Below are positions 1 through 8,705 of a DNA stretch of 11,733 nt, one piece after another (position 1 is the stretch's first letter; the number at the start of each line of letters is the position of its first letter). The DNA comes from an uncultured Prevotellaceae bacterium. Lineage in GTDB: Bacteria > Bacteroidota > Bacteroidia > Bacteroidales > Muribaculaceae. Where the stretch lies: the NCBI GenBank assembly GCA_945645715.1, contig CALZFJ010000028.1, positions 1-11,733 on the forward strand, written 5' to 3'. The translations under genes and the position numbers were made by a program. The notes under the pieces are model-generated. The model made no database searches and had not been told where the DNA came from. It saw only the letters and a program-made list of their open reading frames with translations.

Positions 1-37
1 AGGTGTGGGGTTACGGGTGAGGGGTGATTGGGAAGAA

Positions 38-70
38 GAAAAGGGGTGTGCCGCGGTGGCACACCCCTTT
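38..70 (-). terminator. Rho-independent terminator of the subtilase gene
   Basis: A perfect 12-bp stem (41-52 with 58-69, extended by the pair 40/70) encloses a 5-nt loop. Read leftwards it is followed by TTTTCTTCTT. It lies 26 nt past the stop codon of the protease gene, so it ends that transcript. On the plus strand there is only TTT after the stem, so it is mainly a leftward terminator. Confidence 0.85.
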
Positions 71-95
71 GGTGTATCAGGGAAGCAGTGTTGCT

Positions 96-3000
96 TTATT
101 TGCGGATAACGGGATAGGTTGCAGCCTTGTCGCCTTGCGAAACCTTGAGAATGTAGATTCCGCGAGCGAGGCTCGACACGTCGATGGTCTGAGCTACGCC
201 GGCCGCTGTTTCCTTCTCGGCTACGTAAACCTTAGAGCCGTTCTCGCTGAAGATTTCATACTTCACCTTGCCGGTGAAGCCGCTTGCTACATAGAGAGTG
301 GCGACTACAGGGTTAGGATAAGCCTTCACTGCAGCGTCGGCGGTGATTGCTGCTATACCGGAGCCTCCACTCACTGTGATGGTGAATGAAGTGCTTGTAG
401 CGGCTCCATACACATCGGTGGCAGTGACTGTGACGGTGACAGCGCCTTCGGCATTACCGTAGAAGATAACACTACCCTCAGCCACGAAGCTCTTCACGAT
501 ATTCTCGGCAGAAAGCTTGATAGCGTAGGTAACATCGTCGCCATCGGGATCGGCGAAGTAGTCGGCAAAGTTGATTACATCAGAAGATGCACCCACAGCC
601 AGCGTTACGTCGGCGATAGGCAGAGCCTCGGGAGCGCGGTTGGCGTGCTCAACGGTGTAGTTGATAATCGAGCTTGCCTCCTGGTTGTAGGCATCGGTAG
701 CAAACACTGAGAATGAGTATTCACCGGCTGTCTTATAGTCGGGGCTGATAACCACCTCAAGATTTGCCACATTTGCACCCTTCACGCTGTAGCCCTCCTC
801 GGTAACCTCAACTGTGCCTGCATCGACTGTAACAGCCTTGACGGCAGCGATACCGGCATTGTCGGTGAAGAAGATAGAGAAGTCGTCGGCTTCAGGCTCG
901 GTAACGGTAACGAATACCGAAGGAGCAGTGCCCTCGCTCACCACGATAGCCTCCTCGGGGGCTGTGATAACCGGCTTGCGGTTGCGGTCGAGCTGTATCG
1001 GGAAGTTTACGACAGGCATAGCCGGGTCGTTGCTCTTGATTACGAGCATTGCCTTGTTGCCAGTTTCGAGCGGAGCAGTAAGAGCGTTAAGCTCGAAGTT
1101 CACGTCGAGACTTTCACCGGGCTGTATTTCGCCCTCGGTCTCGGCATTGAGCATCTTCACCCAAGGAGAACCCGGCACGGTCTCAAGGCACGACATGATG
1201 TAGCCGAGTGAGCCATACTGGTTCTTGAACATTGCTGCAAGGTCGAACCAACCGTAGCCCTCAACGTGACCCATGTAGCGGTTATCCACAACCGGGTCGG
1301 CCTTTGAGCAGAGGTAGGCCGGATATTCCACACCCTCAGGATAGTGAACGCGAACGTAGAACTCCTGACCCGGGTTGAGGAACACAGCGCGGTCGAGCGG
1401 CACGATGAGGAAGTGAGCGCCATCGTGGCGGGCAAGGTGGAACGAGCCGGTACCCACGATGTTGCCATTCTCATAGTCGCTACCGGCAACGATATCCACA
1501 GTGATGTCGCCTGAGCTCAGATAAGAGCCGTCGCTATTGACGAGAGTAGAGGCGATGTAGATGTGCGAGATATTGAAGCCTTCCTCAGGAGCGGTGAAGT
1601 GAGTAGCGGCAGTGTAGAGACCATACTTGTTGCCGGTTCCGTAGGCAGGAGTGCTTGAGCCGGCAGCGGCAGGATAGAAGAGCACGTTGTTGTAGCTGAA
1701 GTCGGTGGGCGCATCGAGCACAGAGCCCGGAGTAGCAGCAAACGGCTTCACCTCGGTGTTGATGTTGCAGCTAAGCTCGACAAGCTGAGCATCAGAGAGC
1801 TTGCCGCCAACGTTCATCGGCATCACGCCACCGCCGTCATCGTCGCCGCCAATCTGCTCGCCTTCGCCACTCATGTCGAGATTGAGCGAGTAGGTGAGCT
1901 TGTAGTTACCATAGTTGGCGATGTTGAGGGTTTCAGTGCCCTTATAGTCGGGAGCAACGCCTTCAACGAAGATTTCTGCGCGATCGAGAGCGATTTCAGG
2001 AATGTCGGTAACGACAAACTTGAGGTCGATAACCTTTTCGAGATAGTTCTCGCCGTCGAGAGTGTAGGTTACGGTGATTGGGAGCGAAGTTTCGCCCACA
2101 ACGCCGAATGTATCCCACGACATCGGCATAGAGAGGAGCAACGGCTGCGACGGAGTCACCTCGATAGGCATGCCGCGATAATTCTCATAGACTTGCCACT
2201 GGAGGGTGGTTTCGCCGGTGAGCCAGTCGGGCACCATCATCTGAGCCATAAGCTGATAGAGAGGATAATCCCAGTCGTCGAGCGGGCTTTCGTAAGCCAT
2301 ATCTACGATAGTCATAGCGGCGGTACCGGTGTTTTCTATCTTGAACTGAGCCTCCCAAGGAGCACCCATGAGCATTACGCCCGGGCCCGAAGTAGCCGAA
2401 GGTGTTTCTTGATAGAATGCAACGTTTTCAGCAACGATAGGCTCGGGGAATACCGGGCAAGCCTCGCCTGTGATGGTGAGGGCAACCGGAATTTCGAGAC
2501 TCTCGCTGCCGGGCACATTGCTGGCGATAGAAAGCGCATCGGTGTAGAAGCCTGCCATCTTGCCTGTGGCAACCTCAAGAGTAACCGTCTTGCTTGCACC
2601 TGCCTCAACCGATGAGAGTGTTACAGGGCTGAACTGAACGGCGTTGCCAAACTTAATGAAGCGGTCGGGGATAACGAAGTATTCGCTTCCGCCCTCGTTG
2701 CAGGCTCCGGCAAGACCGAAGGTATTGAAGATGATGGAATTTTCATTGTAGCCCTTATATTGGAACTTGAATGAGCCATCTTTGTGCATGATGAGCTGGA
2801 AGCAAACACCGGCATTCATGGTGTTGCCATATTCCATCCACGAAACCACAACCTCATCGTCGGTCATGTAGTGGTAGGTACCGGCAGTCTCATTCACGTC
2901 CATAGTGTGGAGACCCCAGTAGGGAGCAAGGATATTGGTGTAAACAGAGCCTTTGGGGAAGTCGGCAGGAGGCTCCGGCCAAATCTTGTCGTCGTTGCGC

Positions 3001-6000
3001 TTGGTGAACGAAACGAAACCTGTGTTGTAGATATACATCTTGGTGTATTCCTGACCATAGAATGGGAATGCAAACGGCAGAGTCACCTCAAGGTAATCGT
3101 TTACGTTGTAGTAGCTGAAGCCGTTGCGGTCGCCAATACCATGCTCTATGTCGATCCACTCAAATTTCACGTTATCGTTGTCGCTCGATGAGCTGTAAAC
3201 GTAGCTAACCTTGGCATTAGCCACCTCGGGATCGTTGACCGAAGTGAAGCTGCCCGGGGTGATAGAGAACTCAAGGGTCTCGTTGCCCGAGTTGGTCACG
3301 GTAAGCTCTTTGGTGAGCGGAGTACCGCTCTTCACAGTCTCCTCGATAGCTTCAATGCTGAGGTCGATTGCCGGGCAACCGATAACCTCGCCGGTGAGTG
3401 AAACGAAAATGTTTCCGGCGCTTGTGGTGATTGTGAGAGCATCGAGCAAGGCGCCCTCGGTCTCGGTAGGCATAACCACGATAATGTCTTTCGACATGCC
3501 GGGCTTCACAGTAGCCGGAAGCTCGGTTTCGGTGCTGAACTTCGACGAAGCGAACTTCACTGAAGTGATTGTGAATGCGTCGCGTCCGGCGTTCTTCACC
3601 GTAACCGGCATCTTGGCAACCGAAGTGCGGAATACCTTGCCGAAGTCAACCAGATTGCTCTCAACGGTGGGTTGAGGCGTGAGGTTGTCGCCGGTGAAGG
3701 TGGCATTGAAGGTGACATAGGCAGCTGAAGCTGTCGGGTCGTTGGTCTCGACGGTGAGGCGGTTGAAAGTGTCGCCTGCATTGATGTCATCGCCGGGGTT
3801 AATGGTGGCAGTAAGTTCAGCCTCCTCACCCGGGCTGACAAGACCGTAGGCTGGAGTGATGTCGGTGATGAAATAAGGAGCCGGAGCCTCAAATTTCACA
3901 GCCGAGCCGGTGGTGAAGAGCTTATATACCTGGCCTTCGGGGTCATCGCCCGAGCCCCAGTAGTCGGCGATGTCAGCCGAAGTCACTACGAGGGCATCTT
4001 TGTTGTTGGCGTCCTTGATACCGCAGAAGAGAGTAGAGCCACCCTGGAAGAGGCGGTCGATTTCAGTCTCCATGCCCCAATCGTCGTAGCCTATTTCGGT
4101 GCGAACATAGTCGTCGTAGAAAATCTCGATGTCGCCATTAGCCGAGAGGGCAATGTGGAACGAAATCGGGGTGGTCTCAACGTCGTACTTCACGGCGAGC
4201 ACGTTGCTGAAGTTGACCACAAACTTGCCGTCCTGCTTAGCGTAGGTTACGTGCGAGTTAGGACCAAATTGCAACTGGTGACCGTAGGCCGAGATATAAG
4301 GCACGCCTTCGAGGCTCGAAGAAGTGGGAGTGAGCGGCGGGAAGTAGCTGTACTCACCAAGCTCGAATGCGAGGCCACCGAGCGAGTTGATATATACCTC
4401 GCTGTAGGTCTTGCCATAGAATGGGAAGTCGAATCCGAGAGCGATAGCACGGCTGTTGCGCACATTGTCGGTGAAAGTAGAAGTGATTTCAGTAGCGCCA
4501 AGGAGAGCCGGATTGCCGTCGTAGGCAAAGTCGGTAGCTCCGTCGAGGTTGGTGAGTCGAGAGTAGCCAAACTTGTGAGAAGGCTTTCCGAGCGATACCT
4601 CGAGCTGACGGTCGGAGAATTTCGGGAATACGTATTCGAGCGGGTATTTACCCTCATTCTTAATCTTGAATGTGGTGGTAGAAGGCTCAGCGGCAACGTC
4701 GATATTGCCAAGCTCGATGGTAGAAGGCTCCACCACAATCTTGGCAGGCTCGATTGCCACGCCCTGCACATACACCTTAAACTCGATTCCGTCCTTGCTT
4801 GTGAAGGTGATGCAAGCCGAGTGAGTTCCGGCTGACAGCGGAGTGTAGATAGCCTTGAACGTAGAAGTGGAGCGTGCCGGGAAACCGCCTGTGGGCACGT
4901 CCTTGAGAGAGTAGTGCTCAGAGTTGATGCTCCAGTTGCTCTGCTGCAAGTAGCCGTAGTTGCCGGTATATACGCCGTAACCTTCGTTCATCACCTCCAC
5001 CTCAATCGTCTTGCTCTCGCCCACGAGGAGCGAACCGAAATTGACAATCTTCGGGGTGCTCATCACAGGCTTGTTGCCCTTCACAGTCACGGTAACCGGG
5101 AGGACGATAGAGTTCTTGGTGCTCTCGTTGGTAGAGAACGACACATTGAACTTATAGGTGCCATTGACGATGGGCTGTCCGTCGTTGATGAGATTTACGG
5201 TCTGCAGCTCGCCTTGCTTCACGTTGCCCTCAGCGGGGTCGAGGCGGAACACCTTGCTCCAAGCCGGGTTCTTGCTGAGAGCGGCAACGGTCCATGACAG
5301 CTCGTCGCCGAGCGACTCATAGGAGCTTCCCTTGAGCGCGTCCTTAAGAGGCACCCAAGTGGCACCGAGGTCGTTACTCATGTAGCTGTAGCCGATGTAG
5401 GCACCTTCAGCCTTGCCGAGTCCCAGAGGATAGTAGTCGTTGCTCTCAGCCGGGAAGTGAACCACTACCCAGAAAGCCTCGCCCGGAGCGAAGTGAATCT
5501 GCTCGGTGAGCTGAATCTGCTGACCTGAGTAGAACCACGACGGAACAATCTCCTGCAGCATATTGGCTGGAGTGAGAGCACCGCCGGCGCGATAGATCTG
5601 CAATGTGGGGTCCTTGCCATAGATAGAAGTGACCTCCACGTGGGTGAGGTTGAATCCGTCGGCATACTTATCGGGATCGACATAGAAATATTGAGCCAGC
5701 GAGTTGGGAACACTCTTGTCTTCCTCGCCGATGCTTGCCCAGTATTCGCTGTACCATTGCAGGCGCTTAGGATATTCGCCGGCTTGATAGTCGGCAGTGC
5801 TGAACGATTCAGTGGTAGAGGCGTGAGTCTCGGCACCGATGCGGCCTTTGAGCTTGCCCACGCGGCCCGGAGCCAGAATGTTGCTGAGCGACTGTGTGGC
5901 AGGAGTGTACGACTTGTCGGCAATCTTGCCGGTCCACTTCAGCAGACCCGATGCGTCGTTGCCAATGCCGAATGAGCCAGAGCCTACGAGCGACGAGGCC

Positions 6001-7913
6001 GCATCGATGGTGAATGCGAGCGATGAGGCATCGATGGTCATCTTCGGACCCTCGTTGGTCGTGGCTTCAACCACGGGCGAAAGGGCAGAAGCATTTCCCC
6101 AGCGATCGACAGCCTTCAGCGCGAGATAGTAGGTGGTGAGCGACTTCAAGCCCGAAAGCTCATAGGTGAACACGTCGCCCGAAGCATAGAACTTGGTGTC
6201 GATAGCCACGCTGCTGAGCTTCGAGAGGTCACTCTCGGCAGTGAACGCAGAGGTGCTATAGTAGAGAATGTGCTGATTGACAACGCCGGTAGAAGAGTTG
6301 GGGATAACCCACTCCACGGTGATGTTGTCCTGAGCAGGATAAGCCGAGAACGAGGTGACAGCTTCGGGAGCTTCACCGTCGGGGCTCATCTGGAGGGCTT
6401 TCACGGCATCGATATATCCGGCACCGTGCAAGCCTTGTACACTCGGGTTGTACTCATATATGTCGTTCACCGAAGTGAGAATCTGCTGCTTGATAGTCTC
6501 GGCAGGCATATCGGAGTTGCCGTGTTCTGAAACCACAAGAGCAGCCACACCGGTGACGTGTGGGGTAGCCATTGACGTACCCTCATAGAAACCGTAGGAA
6601 TTATCGGGGAGAGTGCTGAGCACACCGCCGGCGTTGCCGTAGGTGAGGAGACCACCCGGAGCCACGATATCAACCCACTCACCATAGTTGGAGTAGGGCG
6701 CGATGGTGAAATCGTTGGTCATAGAGCCTACAGCCACTACCGGAGGATAGCAGCCGGGATAGAACTGGCCTGTCGCGCCATCGTTACCGGTGGAGAAGAA
6801 CATGATACCGCCCGAGAGGTTACGCTGGGCACGCATCACGTCGTCGCCATCAACATTACCCTTGGTGCCGATGAAGTAGTCGATGGCATCGAGCACATCT
6901 TGCTCAACGTAGCCTTCGGTAGCCCAACCCCAAGAGCAGTTGGCTATGGAAGCGCCACGGTTAGCGGCATAGACGATACCGGCAGCAAAGTCGGCGTCGC
7001 CCGAACCGGTGCGTGAGTCAAACACCTGCACCGACAGGAGCTGCACGCCTGTTCCGGCAGTACCGTCGCCACCGGCAACACCACACACGCCGATGCCGTT
7101 GTTATTGACAGCGGCAACCGTACCGGCCACGTGCGTACCGTGGGTGTGTGGATAAACGTCCTTGGTGTTGGTGCAGAAGTTCCAGCCATACACGTCGTCA
7201 ACGTATCCGTTGCCGTCGTCATCTACACCCGGAGTTCCGTTAAGCTCAGCCTCGTTGATGCAGATGTTGGCAGCAAGGTCCTCGTGGTTGTAGTCGATAC
7301 CACCATCGATGATGGCTACAATCACATTCTTGCTACCGGTGGTAGTCTTCCACGCCTCAAAGAGGTTGATGTCGGCACCGGCACGGCTACCGGCAAGCGA
7401 GCCGGTATTGTTGTAGTGCCACTGGCTTGAGAGGCGGGGGTCGTTAAACGGGTTTTCGGTGGGTCGGGTAGCCTGGATAGAAGTAACGGGGCGCGGAGTT
7501 CCGTTGCCGTCGGTAAACTTCATAGGCACCTTCATGGTAGCCACCTGCACACCAGCCGTTGCCTCATACATCGCCTTGACTTCGGCGGGAGACATCGACT
7601 CATCGAAGGATACCTCATACCAGCGGTCGAGTCCGTAGGCCTTCATGCGGGCCTCAAACTTAGGCGAGTATGGGAAAACCCTTCGCATGCTTTTCACTTT
7701 GGCTTTTGTCGCCACGGCATCGAGGGCACGCACACCGGTGGTGAGTTTGCCCGCTTTGGCTTTCACCTCCTTGTTGCCCACTTGAGTTGCAACTTCCTGC
7801 TGCAGCTTCACGCGGACCACGCCCGGGCGGGGAGTCAAAGTTTCAGCTTGTGCAAAAACGCCGACAATGACAGCCATCACCGCCAGCATAAGTTTCTTGA
7901 TTTGTTTTTGCAT
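96..7913 (-). CDS. Giant secreted subtilisin-like (S8) serine protease with T9SS type A C-terminal sorting domain
   Basis: Secreted endopeptidase of the subtilase family, 2605 residues. The start at 7913 gives a clean signal peptide (Lys-rich n-region, hydrophobic core, likely cleavage after AQA at 23); the frame stays open upstream, but that part is T-rich and unlike coding sequence. Residues 24-150 look like a propeptide. The catalytic domain, about 160-510, has Asp203 (IIDGG), His258 (HGTHVAG), oxyanion Asn377 (STGND) and Ser447 (GTSMATP), so the triad is complete. An Asp-rich DDDGNGYVDD insert at 231-240 resembles a calcium site. Then follow a fibronectin III-like domain (515-620), a jelly-roll/Ig unit (738-945), ASH/Hydin-like Ig segments (about 950-1100, 1415-1550), two FPFYG beta-sandwich modules (1121-1340, 1567-1762), a second jelly-roll/Ig unit (2096-2308), cadherin/Ig-like domains (2312-2420, 2426-2516), and a type A sorting tail (2529-2605: YPNP, then GIYILKV). 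By analogy the tail is removed after outer-membrane export by T9SS. Substrate unknown. The gene is monocistronic with its own terminator. Domain borders are by eye. Confidence 0.93.
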   Translation of the reverse strand: MQKQIKKLMLAVMAVIVGVFAQAETLTPRPGVVRVKLQQEVATQVGNKEVKAKAGKLTTGVRALDAVATKAKVKSMRRVFPYSPKFEARMKAYGLDRWYEVSFDESMSPAEVKAMYEATAGVQVATMKVPMKFTDGNGTPRPVTSIQATRPTENPFNDPRLSSQWHYNNTGSLAGSRAGADINLFEAWKTTTGSKNVIVAIIDGGIDYNHEDLAANICINEAELNGTPGVDDDGNGYVDDVYGWNFCTNTKDVYPHTHGTHVAGTVAAVNNNGIGVCGVAGGDGTAGTGVQLLSVQVFDSRTGSGDADFAAGIVYAANRGASIANCSWGWATEGYVEQDVLDAIDYFIGTKGNVDGDDVMRAQRNLSGGIMFFSTGNDGATGQFYPGCYPPVVAVGSMTNDFTIAPYSNYGEWVDIVAPGGLLTYGNAGGVLSTLPDNSYGFYEGTSMATPHVTGVAALVVSEHGNSDMPAETIKQQILTSVNDIYEYNPSVQGLHGAGYIDAVKALQMSPDGEAPEAVTSFSAYPAQDNITVEWVIPNSSTGVVNQHILYYSTSAFTAESDLSKLSSVAIDTKFYASGDVFTYELSGLKSLTTYYLALKAVDRWGNASALSPVVEATTNEGPKMTIDASSLAFTIDAASSLVGSGSFGIGNDASGLLKWTGKIADKSYTPATQSLSNILAPGRVGKLKGRIGAETHASTTESFSTADYQAGEYPKRLQWYSEYWASIGEEDKSVPNSLAQYFYVDPDKYADGFNLTHVEVTSIYGKDPTLQIYRAGGALTPANMLQEIVPSWFYSGQQIQLTEQIHFAPGEAFWVVVHFPAESNDYYPLGLGKAEGAYIGYSYMSNDLGATWVPLKDALKGSSYESLGDELSWTVAALSKNPAWSKVFRLDPAEGNVKQGELQTVNLINDGQPIVNGTYKFNVSFSTNESTKNSIVLPVTVTVKGNKPVMSTPKIVNFGSLLVGESKTIEVEVMNEGYGVYTGNYGYLQQSNWSINSEHYSLKDVPTGGFPARSTSTFKAIYTPLSAGTHSACITFTSKDGIEFKVYVQGVAIEPAKIVVEPSTIELGNIDVAAEPSTTTFKIKNEGKYPLEYVFPKFSDRQLEVSLGKPSHKFGYSRLTNLDGATDFAYDGNPALLGATEITSTFTDNVRNSRAIALGFDFPFYGKTYSEVYINSLGGLAFELGEYSYFPPLTPTSSSLEGVPYISAYGHQLQFGPNSHVTYAKQDGKFVVNFSNVLAVKYDVETTPISFHIALSANGDIEIFYDDYVRTEIGYDDWGMETEIDRLFQGGSTLFCGIKDANNKDALVVTSADIADYWGSGDDPEGQVYKLFTTGSAVKFEAPAPYFITDITPAYGLVSPGEEAELTATINPGDDINAGDTFNRLTVETNDPTASAAYVTFNATFTGDNLTPQPTVESNLVDFGKVFRTSVAKMPVTVKNAGRDAFTITSVKFASSKFSTETELPATVKPGMSKDIIVVMPTETEGALLDALTITTSAGNIFVSLTGEVIGCPAIDLSIEAIEETVKSGTPLTKELTVTNSGNETLEFSITPGSFTSVNDPEVANAKVSYVYSSSSDNDNVKFEWIDIEHGIGDRNGFSYYNVNDYLEVTLPFAFPFYGQEYTKMYIYNTGFVSFTKRNDDKIWPEPPADFPKGSVYTNILAPYWGLHTMDVNETAGTYHYMTDDEVVVSWMEYGNTMNAGVCFQLIMHKDGSFKFQYKGYNENSIIFNTFGLAGACNEGGSEYFVIPDRFIKFGNAVQFSPVTLSSVEAGASKTVTLEVATGKMAGFYTDALSIASNVPGSESLEIPVALTITGEACPVFPEPIVAENVAFYQETPSATSGPGVMLMGAPWEAQFKIENTGTAAMTIVDMAYESPLDDWDYPLYQLMAQMMVPDWLTGETTLQWQVYENYRGMPIEVTPSQPLLLSMPMSWDTFGVVGETSLPITVTYTLDGENYLEKVIDLKFVVTDIPEIALDRAEIFVEGVAPDYKGTETLNIANYGNYKLTYSLNLDMSGEGEQIGGDDDGGGVMPMNVGGKLSDAQLVELSCNINTEVKPFAATPGSVLDAPTDFSYNNVLFYPAAAGSSTPAYGTGNKYGLYTAATHFTAPEEGFNISHIYIASTLVNSDGSYLSSGDITVDIVAGSDYENGNIVGTGSFHLARHDGAHFLIVPLDRAVFLNPGQEFYVRVHYPEGVEYPAYLCSKADPVVDNRYMGHVEGYGWFDLAAMFKNQYGSLGYIMSCLETVPGSPWVKMLNAETEGEIQPGESLDVNFELNALTAPLETGNKAMLVIKSNDPAMPVVNFPIQLDRNRKPVITAPEEAIVVSEGTAPSVFVTVTEPEADDFSIFFTDNAGIAAVKAVTVDAGTVEVTEEGYSVKGANVANLEVVISPDYKTAGEYSFSVFATDAYNQEASSIINYTVEHANRAPEALPIADVTLAVGASSDVINFADYFADPDGDDVTYAIKLSAENIVKSFVAEGSVIFYGNAEGAVTVTVTATDVYGAATSTSFTITVSGGSGIAAITADAAVKAYPNPVVATLYVASGFTGKVKYEIFSENGSKVYVAEKETAAGVAQTIDVSSLARGIYILKVSQGDKAATYPVIRK

Positions 7914-8012
7914 AAAGTTTGAAATTAAGTTAATGAATAAAATATTTGATTTGTTAGTAGTGATTATTTTGACATTCAGATACTTGGGCGATTGTATATT
8001 TATGCAATGCCC

Positions 8013-8047
8013 CCAAAATAGTCTAAAATTCCATATAGGCAAAGATA
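8013..8047 (-). promoter_or_regulatory. Candidate promoter(s) for the subtilase gene
   Basis: Two overlapping solutions fit the Bacteroidota consensus. In one, TATCTTTG (8047 down to 8040) is a perfect -7 box, but the -33 position has only TGGT. In the other, the TTTG of that same box (8043-8040) serves as -33, followed after exactly 19 nt by TATTTTGG (8020-8013), one mismatch from TAnnTTTG. The leader would be about 120 or 95 nt. No Shine-Dalgarno sequence precedes the start at 7913. Confidence 0.5.
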
Positions 8048-8060
8048 AAGAAATATTCTC

Positions 8061-8140
8061 GAAAAAACCAGAAAAACCGAAGAAAAAGCCAGAAGACAGA
8101 TGGAAAAACGAAAGAAACCGAAGAAAGAGCAGAAAATGAG
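8061..8140. repeat. Purine-rich low-complexity tract with an imperfect 41-bp-offset repeat
   Basis: About 84% of the plus-strand bases are purines (13 pyrimidines in 80), a run of GAAAAA and GAAGAAA words. A segment beginning AAACCGAAGAAA at 8074 recurs at 8115 with small changes, an offset of 41 bp. The tract lies in the 395-bp space between two divergent genes, just upstream of the leftward promoter. It could be an upstream A-tract element or simple slippage sequence. The Lys-rich reading through it looks compositional, not coding. Confidence 0.5.
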
Positions 8141-8228
8141 TATAAAAGGAATTGGGAAAGCGGAAAACAAAGCCAATGAGAGCATATTGATAAAAAATAA
8201 CAGAAGTTACTAAAAAAGGTGAAAAAAT

Positions 8229-8258
8229 TTTGTTTTTTCGTAGCATGCATTATCTTTG
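8229..8258 (+). promoter_or_regulatory. Promoter of the DUF2795 gene (Bacteroidota -33/-7 type)
   Basis: TTTG at 8229-8232, an 18-nt spacer, then TATCTTTG at 8251-8258, which matches TAnnTTTG fully. Transcription should start near 8265, giving a leader of about 45 nt. Just before the start codon the leader holds an A/T-only inverted repeat (TAATAA 8291-8296 with TTATTA 8301-8306), too weak to call regulatory. Confidence 0.75.
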
Positions 8259-8308
8259 CGGAAATTTTCGGAATTTTTACATGTAACGAATAATAATAGA
8301 TTATTACT

Positions 8309-8530
8309 ATGTATTGGACATTAGAGTTAGCAACAAAACTGGAAGACGCACCTTGGCCAGCCACCAAAGAAGAATTGATTGACTACGCTAAGCGTTCGGG
8401 TACACCTCTTGAGGTAATTGAGAATCTTCAGGAAATCGAAGACGAAGGTGAGATATATGAGAGCATAGAAGATATATGGCCCGACTACCCGAGCAAAGAC
8501 GACTTTTTCTTCGACGAAGAGGAGTATTGA
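8309..8530 (+). CDS. Small acidic DUF2795 protein
   Basis: A 73-residue protein with no signal peptide or membrane segment, so probably cytoplasmic. Residues 15-57 (PWPATKEELIDYA, then PLEVIENLQE, then a Glu/Asp stretch) match the DUF2795 pattern as I know it from Bacteroidales, where near-identical copies are common. The function of the family is unknown. The protein is strongly acidic: 23 Asp or Glu against 5 Lys or Arg, with the tail FFFDEEEY ending in an acidic cluster. The start at 8309 fits the family N-terminus (MYWTLELA) and follows a good promoter. A terminator 33 nt past the stop makes the gene a single-gene transcript, divergent from the protease. Its conservation and small size suggest a housekeeping or adaptor role, but that is inference. 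Confidence 0.88.
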   Translation: MYWTLELATKLEDAPWPATKEELIDYAKRSGTPLEVIENLQEIEDEGEIYESIEDIWPDYPSKDDFFFDEEEY

Positions 8531-8562
8531 TGCGCTAAAAGTACACTCAGATTAGCTTATAG

Positions 8563-8605
8563 AAGATGGTGTGGAAGGATTTTCCCCTCCCACACCATCT
8601 TTTTT
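8563..8605 (+). terminator. Rho-independent terminator after the DUF2795 gene
   Basis: A 12-bp perfect stem (8563-8574 with 8590-8601) with a 15-nt loop is followed by a run of T (8600-8605). It isolates the DUF2795 gene from mtaB. On the minus strand no T-run follows the stem. Confidence 0.9.
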
Positions 8606-8656
8606 GCTGATATTTGATAATGACGCCCGCGTGAGTGTGAAGATTATTTTGAAATG

Positions 8657-8705
8657 AAAAACTTCGTTTTTAATTTGCCATTGCGCTCGGCTTGCAGTAA
8701 CTTTT
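8657..8705 (+). repeat. Degenerate first unit of the hairpin/promoter-like repeat
   Basis: A short hairpin (AAAAAC 8657-8662, loop TTC, GTTTTT 8666-8671) is followed by CGCTCG, a short linker and GTAACTTT (8697-8704). The order and words match the 3' half of the two good units downstream (hairpin, CGCTCG, TTTGTTGTAACTTT) apart from a one-base indel and a few changes. TTTG at 8674-8677 sits 20 nt before TAACTTTT (8698-8705), so the promoter-like spacing is kept. Confidence 0.5.

Noticed and set aside
24..389. Plus-strand frame at the left edge (121 codons)
   Set aside because: Runs through the leftward terminator and the antisense of the T9SS tail of the protease.
4155..4835. Long plus-strand open frame opposite the protease (226 codons)
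   Set aside because: It lies fully inside a convincing coding region, its residues are a shadow of the protease codons, and no domain or promoter is visible.
7867..8139. Plus-strand Lys-rich frame through the purine tract
   Set aside because: Its composition comes from the GAA/AAA-rich DNA, it starts inside the protease signal sequence in antisense, and no promoter precedes it.
7914..8246. N-terminal extension of the protease by 111 residues
   Set aside because: The extra part is Phe-rich translation of the T-rich strand of a low-complexity region, would bury the signal peptide, and crosses the likely promoters.
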